Both the position numbers and the translations under genes were made by a program. The notes below the pieces were generated by a model, which saw only the letters and a program-made list of their open reading frames with translations, ran no database searches and had not been told where the DNA came from. DNA of 64,000 bases from Aliarcobacter thereius LMG 24486 (lineage in GTDB: Bacteria; Campylobacterota; Campylobacteria; Campylobacterales; Arcobacteraceae). Location: the NCBI RefSeq assembly GCF_004214815.1, contig NZ_CP035926.1:248001-312000 (forward strand). The letters run 5' to 3'. Shown in pieces: positions 28,159 to 35,991 of the stretch; the stretch's first letter is position 1, and each line of letters starts with the position of its first letter.

Positions 28159-28758
28159 ATGCTTTCAGAAATAATAAATTTTATTGTAGATAAAGTTCAA
28201 GATTTTGGTTATCTTGGAATATTTATAATGATGTTTCTTGAGAGTTCTTTTTTCCCTTTTCCATCAGAAGTTGTTATGATTCCAGCTGGATATTTAGCAT
28301 TTAAAGGTGAGATGAGTATATTTTTAGTAGTTCTTTTTGGAATACTTGGTTCTTTGGCTGGAGGACTTTTTAATTACTTTTTTGCACTTAAATTTGGTAG
28401 GACTTTTCTATTAAGATATGGAAAATATTTTTTTATTAGTGAAGAAACTATAATTAAAATGGAAAAATTCTTTGAAAGGCATGGACATATTTCTACTTTC
28501 TTTGGAAGATTAATTCCTGTTGTAAGACAATATATCTCACTTCCTGCTGGATTATCAAAGATGAATATAGCTCTATTTTCTATTTTTACAAGCTTAGGCG
28601 CAGGTATTTGGGTGATAATCTTAACACTTTTAGGATATTTCTTAGGTGGTAATGAAGAGCTTATAAAAGACTATTTACATCAAATTATCATAGCTTTATT
28701 GATATTAATTGCAATTTTCTCTTATATTTATTATAAGAAGGTAAGAAAGAAAAAATAA
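28159..28758 (+). CDS. DedA family membrane protein
   Basis: A 199-residue DedA/SNARE-associated family protein. These inner-membrane proteins have been linked to undecaprenyl-phosphate and phospholipid translocation. Visible features are the family region [21 protein letters not shown] near residues 28-48, [11 protein letters not shown], and [21 protein letters not shown] near residues 116-136, which holds the conserved arginines. Several hydrophobic segments follow. No Shine-Dalgarno sequence is visible and a TATAAA lies directly before the ATG, so the start may be leaderless or rely on read-through from rplS. Confidence 0.9.
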   Translation: MLSEIINFIVDKVQDFGYLGIFIMMFLESSFFPFPSEVVMIPAGYLAFKGEMSIFLVVLFGILGSLAGGLFNYFFALKFGRTFLLRYGKYFFISEETIIKMEKFFERHGHISTFFGRLIPVVRQYISLPAGLSKMNIALFSIFTSLGAGIWVIILTLLGYFLGGNEELIKDYLHQIIIALLILIAIFSYIYYKKVRKKK

Positions 28759-28759
28759 A

Positions 28760-29332
28760 ATGTATAAAATAGTAGATATTTTTAAAAAGCTATTTGATTA
28801 TTTACTAACATTTTTGACTCTTATTTTTATTGTTTTTATAGAGCTTGTTTGGGAAAAAACTGCAAAACCAATATTTAATTTTATATCAAAAATTATAGAC
28901 AAAATAAATATATTTGACAAAGTTATAGAAAGAATTAATAACTTAAATAAATATATTATACTTTTTATTTTTTTAATATTATTTGCAATAGTTGAATTTT
29001 TTGGGATCTATGCAGCTATCTTATTTTTTAGAGCTGAAATATTTCTTGCAGTTTTCGTATATCTTTTAAAGTTTCCATTTGCAGTTGTAATATTATGGTT
29101 TTTTGATATTACAAAATATAAACTCCTTAGTTTTAAATGGTTTGAAATAGTTTATTCTTTGACAATTGATTTAAAATTAAAAATACAAAACTCTAAGATT
29201 TATAATAAGATATATAATAAATTTTATGAAATTAAGAACTATTTAGTAGATAAGTTTGATATTACAAATCACCCTATTTATAATAGAGTGATTGAATTTT
29301 ATGAAAAAGTTAAAAGAAGATTTGATATTTAG
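28760..29332 (+). CDS. Membrane protein of unknown function next to DedA
   Basis: A 190-residue protein I do not recognise. It begins one base after the DedA stop codon, so it is coupled to that gene. Hydrophobic segments lie near residues 15-32, 64-90 and 93-115, with lysine/asparagine-rich linkers. The last 70 residues are soluble, Tyr/Lys-rich and weakly repetitive (KIYNKIYNKFYEIKNY). No catalytic motif is seen. The pairing suggests a role in the same envelope process as DedA, but this is inference only. Confidence 0.65.
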   Translation: MYKIVDIFKKLFDYLLTFLTLIFIVFIELVWEKTAKPIFNFISKIIDKINIFDKVIERINNLNKYIILFIFLILFAIVEFFGIYAAILFFRAEIFLAVFVYLLKFPFAVVILWFFDITKYKLLSFKWFEIVYSLTIDLKLKIQNSKIYNKIYNKFYEIKNYLVDKFDITNHPIYNRVIEFYEKVKRRFDI

Positions 29333-29356
29333 ACTTATAAACAAGATTTTATAAGT
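29333..29356. terminator. Terminator between convergent genes
   Basis: A 9-bp perfect stem (ACTTATAAA, 29333-29341, with 29348-29356) begins right after the plus-strand stop codon and is followed by TTTATACC. It overlaps the last codons of the converging aminotransferase gene. Confidence 0.5.
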
Positions 29357-30444
29357 TTTATACCTTTTGTTATTTGTTCAAAGCTTGAGTGAGTATAGTT
29401 AAATCTAATCTCAGCATTTGGTATTTTATCTATATAAAATTGATTTCCTGGAACATAAACAACTTTTTTCTTTAAACACTCTTGAACAAGTGCAAAAGTA
29501 TCAATCTTTTTATCTTCAAATCCACCATATAAAAACATTCCACCTTTTGGTTTTTGATGTTTAAATTCAGGCATTAATATATTTAATTGTTCAGAAAAAA
29601 AATCAGCTTTTGCTTTATAATCATCTCTTATTGATTGAAGATGTTTTTCATATTTATTTGTATCTTTTAAATATTCTGCCAAAATATATTGAGAAATACC
29701 ACTTGAATGAAGATCTATACTCTCTTTTATAATCATTAATGATCTTATCTTTTCTTCATCAGCTCTTATCCAACCAATTCTAAGACTTGGAACCAAAGTC
29801 TTTGAAAAACTTCCTAAATGAAAAGAGTTGTTTGGTAAATCTTGGCTTATATATTTACTTTTTTTATTGAAAAATAGTTCACTATATGGGCTATCTTCTA
29901 TAAGAAGAGCATTGTGTTTTTTTACAATATTAACTACAGCATCTCTTTTGTCTTGGCTATAAGTTGTTGCACTTGGATTCTGGAAATCAGGAATTAAATA
30001 TGATAATTTTGTAATTTTTAAACTTTTTTCAAATTCATCTATATTTACACCATCATTTTCAAGTTTTACACCTTGCATTTTTAAATTATTTAATCTAAAA
30101 ATATTCATAGCACCTAAATATGATGGCTCTTCTATAGTAATCTCTTTATTCTCAAAAAATTTAGCCAAAATATACATGGCTTGTTGGCTTCCTGTTGTAA
30201 TTAAGATATTATCTTTTGTTGTAGGAAAACCTTCATTTGTATATCTTTGTGCTATTTGTTCTCTTAATTCAGCTATTCCATTGCTTACAGTGTACTGATA
30301 AATCTTTGGAGTATCTAATATTTTATTTGTAGCTATTTTTAAATCTTCTATTGGAAATAAATTTTCACTTGGTAATCCACCTGCAAAAGATATTGTATGT
30401 TCATCTATTGCTTCAAGAATTTCCCTTATAAACGATCGTTTCAT
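29335..30444 (-). CDS. PLP-dependent aminotransferase (2-aminoadipate/LysN-like)
   Basis: A class I/II fold aminotransferase, 369 residues, like those related to 2-aminoadipate transaminase and MocR C-terminal domains. Signatures are ISFAGGLPSENLFP at the start, TTGSQQAMYILAKFF, the PLP aspartate region LIPDFQNPSATT, the PLP lysine in GSFSKTLVPSLRIGW near residue 215, and the substrate arginine in NAEIRFNYTHSS near the C-terminus. There is no N-terminal GntR domain. The amino-acid substrate cannot be told from sequence. It is divergent from an AraC/GyrI regulator that could control it. Confidence 0.85.
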   Translation of the reverse strand: MKRSFIREILEAIDEHTISFAGGLPSENLFPIEDLKIATNKILDTPKIYQYTVSNGIAELREQIAQRYTNEGFPTTKDNILITTGSQQAMYILAKFFENKEITIEEPSYLGAMNIFRLNNLKMQGVKLENDGVNIDEFEKSLKITKLSYLIPDFQNPSATTYSQDKRDAVVNIVKKHNALLIEDSPYSELFFNKKSKYISQDLPNNSFHLGSFSKTLVPSLRIGWIRADEEKIRSLMIIKESIDLHSSGISQYILAEYLKDTNKYEKHLQSIRDDYKAKADFFSEQLNILMPEFKHQKPKGGMFLYGGFEDKKIDTFALVQECLKKKVVYVPGNQFYIDKIPNAEIRFNYTHSSFEQITKGIKLIKSCL

Positions 30445-30531
30445 CTAAAATTCCTTAATTTTTATGAAATTTTACAGCAAAAATATTATTTATTCTTTAC
30501 AATAAATGCTTATAATATTAACAAAAAATGC

Positions 30532-30537
30532 TATAAT
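30532..30537 (+). promoter_or_regulatory. Candidate -10 abutting the AraC/GyrI start codon
   Basis: A perfect TATAAT ends 6 bases before the ATG at 30544, so a transcript from it would begin at or near the A of the ATG. Another TATAAT at 30511-30516 would give a 20-base leader. No good Shine-Dalgarno sequence is present. Confidence 0.35.
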
Positions 30538-30543
30538 TGAGTT

Positions 30544-31419
30544 ATGAAAAGAGATACTTTTAAAAAAAGAACAAGAATTGTAAATAATGTTATGAACTAT
30601 ATTTATCAGCATATTGATACAAATATAAATATAGATGATTTAAGTTTTGAATTAGAGATTAGTAAATTTCATCTACAAAGAATATTTAAAGAGGAGTTTG
30701 GGAAAAATATTTATGAAACAATTGTATCTATTAGACTTGAAAAAGCTGCAAATTTACTTATAACTAATCAGTATTCAACAATAAGTGATATAGCTTCAAT
30801 AACTGGATATAGTTCTCATATCTCATTTCTAAGATCATTTAAACAAAGATTTAAAATGACACCAAAAGAGTGGAGAAATGGAGGATATGAAAAATATTCA
30901 AATAAAATTGTAGAAAAACTATCTTCAAATAGAGATAATATTGATTTTACAAAAATAGAGCCAGTGGTTGTAAGAATGCCTCAAATGAAGGGATATTATA
31001 TAAGGCATGATGGTTATGATAAATCAATCAAGCAAACTTGGACTAAACTTCAAACTTGGATCTATACAAATGAGATAAAAAATTATAAACAAATTGCTCT
31101 TCATCATGATAATCCAATAATAACTCCTCTTGACAAATGCCAATATAATGCAGTAGTTGTTTTAGAAGATGATAAATTTTTAAATAACTTATCTCTTCCA
31201 AGTTTAACTATTCAAAAAGGAATTTATGCAAAATTCTCTTTAAATGGAAAATATGGTGATATTATAAAATTAATACAGTGGGTTTATCATACTTGGCTTA
31301 TAAAAAGTGGATATGAAACTACAACAAATCCATCATATACTATTTATCACAAGAACCATTTTTTAAGTGAAGATGGGAATTTTATATTGGATTTTTATTT
31401 ACCTATTAAATTTGTTTAA
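30544..31419 (+). CDS. AraC family regulator with GyrI-like effector domain
   Basis: A 291-residue regulator with its DNA-binding part first. Two AraC helix-turn-helix motifs lie at about residues 12-112 (INIDDLSFELEISKFHLQRIFKEEFG, then ISDIASITGYSSHISFLRSFKQRF and MTPKEWR). A GyrI-like small-molecule-binding domain fills about 135-290 (VVRMPQMKGYYIRHDGYD). This N-HTH/C-GyrI order is like Rob and SoxS-related multidrug regulators, which respond to hydrophobic compounds. It is divergent from the aminotransferase, with 99 bases between. The effector is unknown. Confidence 0.88.
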   Translation: MKRDTFKKRTRIVNNVMNYIYQHIDTNINIDDLSFELEISKFHLQRIFKEEFGKNIYETIVSIRLEKAANLLITNQYSTISDIASITGYSSHISFLRSFKQRFKMTPKEWRNGGYEKYSNKIVEKLSSNRDNIDFTKIEPVVVRMPQMKGYYIRHDGYDKSIKQTWTKLQTWIYTNEIKNYKQIALHHDNPIITPLDKCQYNAVVVLEDDKFLNNLSLPSLTIQKGIYAKFSLNGKYGDIIKLIQWVYHTWLIKSGYETTTNPSYTIYHKNHFLSEDGNFILDFYLPIKFV

Positions 31420-31475
31420 TGAGGTAGAAACTAAAAACTAAATACAATACGATTAAAATTTAAAAGGTATAAAAT

Positions 31476-31859
31476 ATGCAACAAATAATAAGTACAACAA
31501 AAGCTCCAAGTGCAATTGGACCATATAATCAAGCAGTTAGTTTTGGAGAATTGATTTTCACATCGGGGCAAATAGCACTTGATGCAAAAAAGATGGAAGT
31601 TGTAAGTGGAGGAATAAAAGAGCAAACAAGACAAGTTATGGAAAACCTAAATGCAATATTAGAAGAAGCTGGAAGCTCTTTTGATAATGTTATTAAAACA
31701 ACTTGTTTTTTATCAGATATGGACAATTTTAATTCTTTTAATGAAGTTTACGGAGAATATTTTCAAGTATTAATAGCTCCAGCTAGAAGTACTGTTGCTG
31801 TTAAAACATTACCAAAAAATGTTTTGGTTGAAGTTGAAGTAATAGCTTTTAAAAACTAG
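31476..31859 (+). CDS. ridA: RidA family reactive enamine/imine deaminase
   Basis: A 127-residue RidA/YjgF family protein that hydrolyses reactive enamines and imines released by PLP enzymes such as threonine deaminase. Key family positions are visible: TTKAPSAIGPYNQAV at the start, FTSGQIALD, and the substrate-carboxylate arginine in APARSTVAV near residue 105, followed by LVEVEVIAF. Preceded by AAAAGG 7 bases before the ATG. The window also encodes the classic substrate source, IlvA. It is followed 2 bases later by a zinc-ribbon gene. Confidence 0.95.
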   Translation: MQQIISTTKAPSAIGPYNQAVSFGELIFTSGQIALDAKKMEVVSGGIKEQTRQVMENLNAILEEAGSSFDNVIKTTCFLSDMDNFNSFNEVYGEYFQVLIAPARSTVAVKTLPKNVLVEVEVIAFKN

Positions 31860-31861
31860 AT

Positions 31862-32227
31862 ATGATTTTAGGAGCTTGTCCATATTGTGGTGATGGACAA
31901 ATTGAAGTTAGAAAAAAAGAAGTAAGAGGCAAAAAAGTCGAACTCTATGCTTGTTCAAATGCTTCTTGGATAAGTGAAGATGGAGAGTTTTTTGAATTAA
32001 CTAGTTCTTCAAAATGTGGGTTTAGAATTTGGCAAAATGCTTTGAGTAGATATGGTCACTATTTAAAACATAGTGAAGTTCGGGCTTTATTAAATAATGA
32101 AGAATTAGAACTAAAGTTTAAAAGTCAAAAAAGATTTGGACAAAAAGAGAGAAAAGATTATTATAAGAAAGTAGTTTTACACGAAGAATATGGTATTCAG
32201 ATTATTTTTGATGAAGATTTTTATTAA
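31862..32227 (+). CDS. Zinc-ribbon protein resembling topoisomerase C-terminal repeats
   Basis: A 121-residue protein of unknown role. The first half has CPYCGDG at residues 6-12, then YACSNASW, and a closing CGFRIWQNAL near 52-61. This four-cysteine pattern (CxxC...C...C) resembles the topoisomerase I/III C-terminal zinc-ribbon repeat. The second half (LKHSEVRALLNNEELELKF) resembles the helical part that follows such repeats. No topoisomerase catalytic domain is attached. It begins 2 bases after the ridA stop with no ribosome-binding site of its own, so translation is probably coupled. Confidence 0.7.
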   Translation: MILGACPYCGDGQIEVRKKEVRGKKVELYACSNASWISEDGEFFELTSSSKCGFRIWQNALSRYGHYLKHSEVRALLNNEELELKFKSQKRFGQKERKDYYKKVVLHEEYGIQIIFDEDFY

Positions 32228-32229
32228 GA

Positions 32230-32255
32230 TATGACGATGATTATTCATCGTCATA
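32230..32255. repeat. Perfect inverted repeat between convergent genes
   Basis: An 11-bp perfect stem (TATGACGATGA, 32230-32240, with 32245-32255) has a TTAT loop and lies 2 bases past the zinc-ribbon stop, overlapping the end of the converging small acidic gene. It has the form of a terminator, but neither strand shows a U-run after the stem. Confidence 0.5.
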
Positions 32256-32471
32256 GTGCCCTTTGCTATTTGGAGTAAAATCATCTTCTGTATAATCAAA
32301 GTTATCGTAATCATCATAATCAACTGTAAAAATCTTTGGATAACCTAATTTTACTAACTCTTTATCAATATTTTCTTCACTCAATCTATTTTTTATTCTA
32401 CTCATTATAAGCTCGATATCTTCTTCTTTTATATCATTTGCTCTTAATTCATAAATAATAGCTAAACTCAT
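32241..32471 (-). CDS. Small acidic protein of unknown function
   Basis: A 76-residue protein (start MSLAIIYELRANDIKE) I do not recognise. The ATG at 32471 is chosen because GAGGG lies 5 bases upstream; a TTG four codons earlier would put the start on top of that ribosome-binding site. The N-terminal 45 residues look helical. The C-terminal third is very acidic and Tyr/Asp-rich (VDYDDYDNFDYTEDDF). It starts 15 bases after the peptidase gene stop, so they probably form one transcript. Confidence 0.6.
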   Translation of the reverse strand: MSLAIIYELRANDIKEEDIELIMSRIKNRLSEENIDKELVKLGYPKIFTVDYDDYDNFDYTEDDFTPNSKGHYDDE

Positions 32472-32486
32472 TTTTTCCCTCAAAAA

Positions 32487-33581
32487 TTAAAATTGTTTTG
32501 AAAAGTTTTTAATATAAAAACTACTTAAAATAAAAATAACAGATTTCACAGACAATATATTTGCTGTTTCATCAACAGTATGGTAACCAGTTGTAGGTAT
32601 TTGTAGTGTAGTTCCTTGAATAGTTCCATTTGATTCTAAAATAATTCTTCCAAGTTCTGTACTTCCAATACTTAAAGGTTTTAGTCCATCTTTTACTCTT
32701 GAAATATTTTTCTCTTTTAGGAATTCATCTTTACAAGAAAAAGATATTTTGTTTTTCTTACAAAAAGATTTTATCTCTTTTAAAAGTGGAGATTTAAATT
32801 TGGCATTTGCATCTTTATTTCTTAAAACTATTTTTTGCTTATTTGCTTCATCTCTATTGTCATAAGGGCTAGTATCAAGAACAATTAATCTATTTGTAGA
32901 AAGTTTATTTTTTTTAAACCATTCATTTATAAATCTCCAGCTTTTTCCAGCTTCTTCTTGAGCTGTAAAAAATGCTGTTCCTTGAAATCCATTTTGGTAT
33001 AGAAATAAAATTATTGCAGCACTAATAACATTATCAAGCTGAGCTGAAATTAAATCTTCTTCTTGTTTTAGTTTATCAACAAAAGCAATAGGAGTACTAG
33101 GAACTAAATGATTTAAACCTTCAATTTCAAAAATTAGATTGTTTATCTCTTCTTTTAAAAAAGAGTCTTTTATCTTTCCCATACCTAAATATCCACCATT
33201 AAATGGATCATAAGCATGAACATCTTGATTTATATATCTTTTAGAGATTAATTGAAATGTTTGTTCAGAAAGGGAATTTCCTCTTAAATCAGAGCGATTT
33301 TTTGCTAAAAAAGCAGCAAATTGGAACTCATTTGGACCAGTGCAAATTATTCCATGTCTATCAATATGAGCACTTAAAATACCATTTGTTGGTTCATTAC
33401 CAATAGCAACTAAGAGTCCATCATAGTGTTCAGTTTTGATACCTAATTCATCTAACTCTCTTTTTAAGTAGAGTAAAAATGAGTGTTCAGCACCTGTTAC
33501 TGAAGGAACTCTTATTAACTGTTTTAGTAAATCAAGAAAAATACTAAAGTTTTTTTGCTCATTTAAAAATGAAGCATTCAA
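32487..33581 (-). CDS. M42/M20-like metallopeptidase
   Basis: A 364-residue zinc peptidase of the M42 (glutamyl aminopeptidase/endoglucanase-like) or related M20 group. Metal- and catalysis-related sites are visible: SAHIDRHG near residue 75, SAQLDNVISA near 184, FTAQEEAGKSW near 210 (general-base Glu), VLDTSPYD near 233 and TGYHTVDETANI near 335. RVPSVTGAEHSF at the start is the typical opening. The substrate is unknown. It precedes a small acidic protein gene on the same strand. Confidence 0.82.
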   Translation of the reverse strand: MNASFLNEQKNFSIFLDLLKQLIRVPSVTGAEHSFLLYLKRELDELGIKTEHYDGLLVAIGNEPTNGILSAHIDRHGIICTGPNEFQFAAFLAKNRSDLRGNSLSEQTFQLISKRYINQDVHAYDPFNGGYLGMGKIKDSFLKEEINNLIFEIEGLNHLVPSTPIAFVDKLKQEEDLISAQLDNVISAAIILFLYQNGFQGTAFFTAQEEAGKSWRFINEWFKKNKLSTNRLIVLDTSPYDNRDEANKQKIVLRNKDANAKFKSPLLKEIKSFCKKNKISFSCKDEFLKEKNISRVKDGLKPLSIGSTELGRIILESNGTIQGTTLQIPTTGYHTVDETANILSVKSVIFILSSFYIKNFSKQF

Positions 33582-33652
33582 GATAACTCCTAGAAAAATT
33601 ATAAAATAGAATAATATTCTACGCGAAGAATTATAAACTAAATTTTTAGAAA

Positions 33653-33671
33653 TAAGCTAAATTATAGCTTA
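33653..33671. repeat. Inverted repeat in the peptidase-reductase gap
   Basis: TAAGCTA and TAGCTTA flank AATTA, a 7-bp dyad in the 195-base gap between divergent genes, about 105 bases before the sirohaem reductase ATG. It could be an operator. No known regulator consensus was recognised. The rest of the gap is plain AT-rich sequence with AAGGA before the ATG. Confidence 0.3.
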
Positions 33672-33776
33672 ATATAAAAATTAATATTATATAGTAAATT
33701 AATCAAGTTTATTTTAATCTATATTTAAAAATTTAAGGATATACTTCTAAAATTATAATAGTTATAAGGAAAAAAT

Positions 33777-35354
33777 ATGGCAGATTTATCAGCACTTGAA
33801 CAATTAAAAGCTTCAAGAAATCCTTTAAAAGTAATAGATGATATCTATAAAGAGGCTTTAGAAGGGATTCCTTTAAGTGATGAATATATTGGACTTTTAA
33901 AATGGTATGGAATGTATCCACATGTAAATAAAGATAATCTAGAAGATAAAAAATACTTTATGAAAAGAATCAAGATTGTTGATGCAAAGATGAACTTAGA
34001 GCAATTAAATATAATTGCACAAATTGGAGTTAAATTTGCTCAAAATTACATTGATTTTACAACTAGACAAAATGTGCAGTACCATTTTATACAAATAAAA
34101 GATATGCCAGAGATATTTGAACTTCTAAAAAGTGTTAATCTTACTTCAAGAATGGCTTCAGGAGATGGACCAAGACCAATAATGACTTGCCCAGTTAGTG
34201 GAATAGCAGAAGACGAGATTTTGGATGTAAAAGATATTTTAAAAGATGTAGATAACTATTTTGATAAACACGATGATGAGTTTTGTAATTTTCCAAGAAA
34301 ATATAAGATGGGAATAAGCGGATGTTCTCATCACTGTGCAAATCATGAAATTCAAGATTTAGCATTTACAGCTTTTAAAAATATAGAAGGAGAAGTTTTA
34401 TTTGATTTAACTTTAGGTGGAGGATTATCAAAATCACAACAAATAGCAACAAGATTAAATAAATATGTAAAAAAGGAACAAGTACGAGATGTAGCGGTTG
34501 CTGTTGCAAATATTTTTAGAGATAATGGAAATAGAGATAGTAGAAGCAAAGCAAGAATCAGACATCTTCTAAATGATTGGGGAGTTGAAAAATTTATAGC
34601 TAAGATAGAAGAAAATCTAGGATATAAACTTGAAGATGGAGAAATTGAACCAAAAATAACTCCAAGTGAAAAAAGAAATCACTTTGGAATACATAAACAA
34701 AATCAAAAAGGGCTTTATTATATCGGTTTTGCTACAAATGCAGGGAGAATTGAAGCAAGTAATTTATTAAAAATATATGAAGTTTGTAAAAAATATGAAG
34801 TTGGTGGTTTGGCATTAACTGCTACACAAAATTTTGTAATTTATGATGTAAAAGAAGATATTGTAGATGAGTTTGCAAAAAAGATTGAAGATTTAGGTTT
34901 CCCATATAAAAATAGTGCTTTAAGAGCTAGGTTACAATCATGTACAGGAAGAGAATTTTGTAAATTTGGAGTAACTGAAACAAAAGAGTATGTAAGAAAT
35001 ATTGTTGATATTTTAGAAGAGAAGATAGAAGATTTTGATGAAGAGATAACAATAGCTTTTGCTGGATGTACAAATGGATGTTCACAACCACAAATATCAG
35101 ATATTGGACTTGTTGGTTGTATGATGAGAGATGAAAATAAAAATAGAGTAGAGGCTTATGAAATATTATTTGGTGGAAATCTTCAAGGAACTTCTAGTAG
35201 TTTATCTAAAAAAATAGGAGTAAAAATTCCTGCTACAAAAGTTGTTGATTATATTGTAGGATTAATAGAAGACTATAAAACAAAAGATGAATTTGATACT
35301 TTTAAAGAGTATATAAATTCATATATTCCTATTAATCAAATAGAAGAAGAATAA
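33777..35354 (+). CDS. Sirohaem-dependent nitrite/sulfite reductase
   Basis: A 525-residue one-chain reductase of the ferredoxin-type nitrite/sulfite reductase family, performing six-electron reduction with sirohaem and a 4Fe-4S cluster. The four cluster cysteines are Cys389 and Cys395 (CTGREFC) and Cys431 and Cys435 (CTNGC). An early half-domain has TTRQNVQYHFIQIKDMPEI, a substrate/sirohaem-side pattern, and GISGCSHHCANHE near residue 180. No flavoprotein partner, sirohaem synthesis gene or sulfate-activation gene is adjacent, so the choice between nitrite and sulfite cannot be made here. The start has AAGGAAAAAAT before the ATG. Confidence 0.88.
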   Translation: MADLSALEQLKASRNPLKVIDDIYKEALEGIPLSDEYIGLLKWYGMYPHVNKDNLEDKKYFMKRIKIVDAKMNLEQLNIIAQIGVKFAQNYIDFTTRQNVQYHFIQIKDMPEIFELLKSVNLTSRMASGDGPRPIMTCPVSGIAEDEILDVKDILKDVDNYFDKHDDEFCNFPRKYKMGISGCSHHCANHEIQDLAFTAFKNIEGEVLFDLTLGGGLSKSQQIATRLNKYVKKEQVRDVAVAVANIFRDNGNRDSRSKARIRHLLNDWGVEKFIAKIEENLGYKLEDGEIEPKITPSEKRNHFGIHKQNQKGLYYIGFATNAGRIEASNLLKIYEVCKKYEVGGLALTATQNFVIYDVKEDIVDEFAKKIEDLGFPYKNSALRARLQSCTGREFCKFGVTETKEYVRNIVDILEEKIEDFDEEITIAFAGCTNGCSQPQISDIGLVGCMMRDENKNRVEAYEILFGGNLQGTSSSLSKKIGVKIPATKVVDYIVGLIEDYKTKDEFDTFKEYINSYIPINQIEEE

Positions 35355-35355
35355 T

Positions 35356-35469
35356 TTTATTTATTCAAGTATGAGCTCCAAAGTAAAAAATGAAGATTGG
35401 CTTTTCTTATAAATAATTTGAATAGAAATTTAGAAGAAATACTTTGAAGCCCACAATTCAATAAATAAA
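35356..35469. repeat. 114-base long-hairpin element between convergent genes
   Basis: Outer arms 35356-35385 and 35440-35469 are imperfect inverted repeats: 25 of 30 Watson-Crick pairs. An inner pair of arms (35403-35414 with 35428-35439) adds 11 of 12 pairs around a 13-base loop, leaving a 17-base one-sided bulge. Of the five outer mismatches, three are A-C or C-A on the plus strand, which read as G-U wobbles in minus-strand RNA. The element starts one base after the reductase stop codon. No target-site duplication was found, and no second copy was noticed in the window. It could be a palindromic mobile relic or a structured RNA. Confidence 0.6.
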
Positions 35470-35490
35470 GAGTAAAGCTCTTTATTTATT
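35460..35490 (+). terminator. Terminator after the sirohaem reductase
   Basis: A perfect 13-bp stem (35460-35472 with 35478-35490) and 5-base loop are followed on the plus strand by ATTTTC. Its left arm overlaps the right outer arm of the long-hairpin element, and its right arm overlaps the last codons of the convergent gene. Confidence 0.7.
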
Positions 35491-35991
35491 ATTTTCTAGT
35501 TTTTTAAGAATTTTGTTTGTATTTCTTATACTTATAAATATTGTTGCAAAAAGAAGTACAAAAGCTAAAATTATACTTACATTTACAGCTGTACTTGAAG
35601 ATAATTTTATCAAACTTCTACTAGGTTTTTGCTCTTTTTTAGGCTCTTGTTTAGCAACTTCCTCTTCTATTTTATCAAAACCATTTGGTGGTGGAACTCC
35701 TATCTTCTCTTCTTGGTGGTCTGCACCTCCTCCATCCAAAACTATTTTATAAGGAATTTTTGGGATATCAACTATCAAATCATCATCTGTTAATCTTTTT
35801 TGAAAAAGTATTTCTCCTGAATGTAAGGCTTCAAGTAATATTAAAGCACCAGCAGCACTTTCTCCTGTATTAAACTCTCCAGCAATTGTTATTGTTCCAT
35901 CTTTATTGTCATCTACATATAATACTAAAGAGTGTGCAAAAATATATAATGGAGATAGTAAAAGTATTGCTATTTTAGATATTTTATTCAT
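35482..35991 (-). CDS. Anchored periplasmic protein of the siderophore-uptake cluster
   Basis: A 169-residue protein with a signal peptide (about residues 1-19, ending IFAHS), a periplasmic domain of beta-strand type (LVLYVDDNKDGTITIAGEFNTG), a Lys/Glu/Pro linker (residues about 105-125) and a C-terminal membrane segment (about 133-158) with a basic tail. The layout resembles the CbiL/NikL-like accessory proteins of metal transporters, which is inference. It is the last gene after the TonB receptor, DUF3649-like and PepSY genes, and its start overlaps the PepSY stop by 8 bases, so it belongs to that operon. Confidence 0.65.
   Translation of the reverse strand: MNKISKIAILLLSPLYIFAHSLVLYVDDNKDGTITIAGEFNTGESAAGALILLEALHSGEILFQKRLTDDDLIVDIPKIPYKIVLDGGGADHQEEKIGVPPPNGFDKIEEEVAKQEPKKEQKPSRSLIKLSSSTAVNVSIILAFVLLFATIFISIRNTNKILKKLENNK

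Noticed and set aside
32472-32483. TTG start adding four residues to the small acidic protein
   Set aside because: It would overlap the GAGGG ribosome-binding site that is well placed for the ATG at 32471.
35356-35469. Insertion-sequence or MITE call for the long hairpin
   Set aside because: No flanking target duplication and no second copy noticed, so it is listed as a repeat of unknown kind and not as a mobile element.
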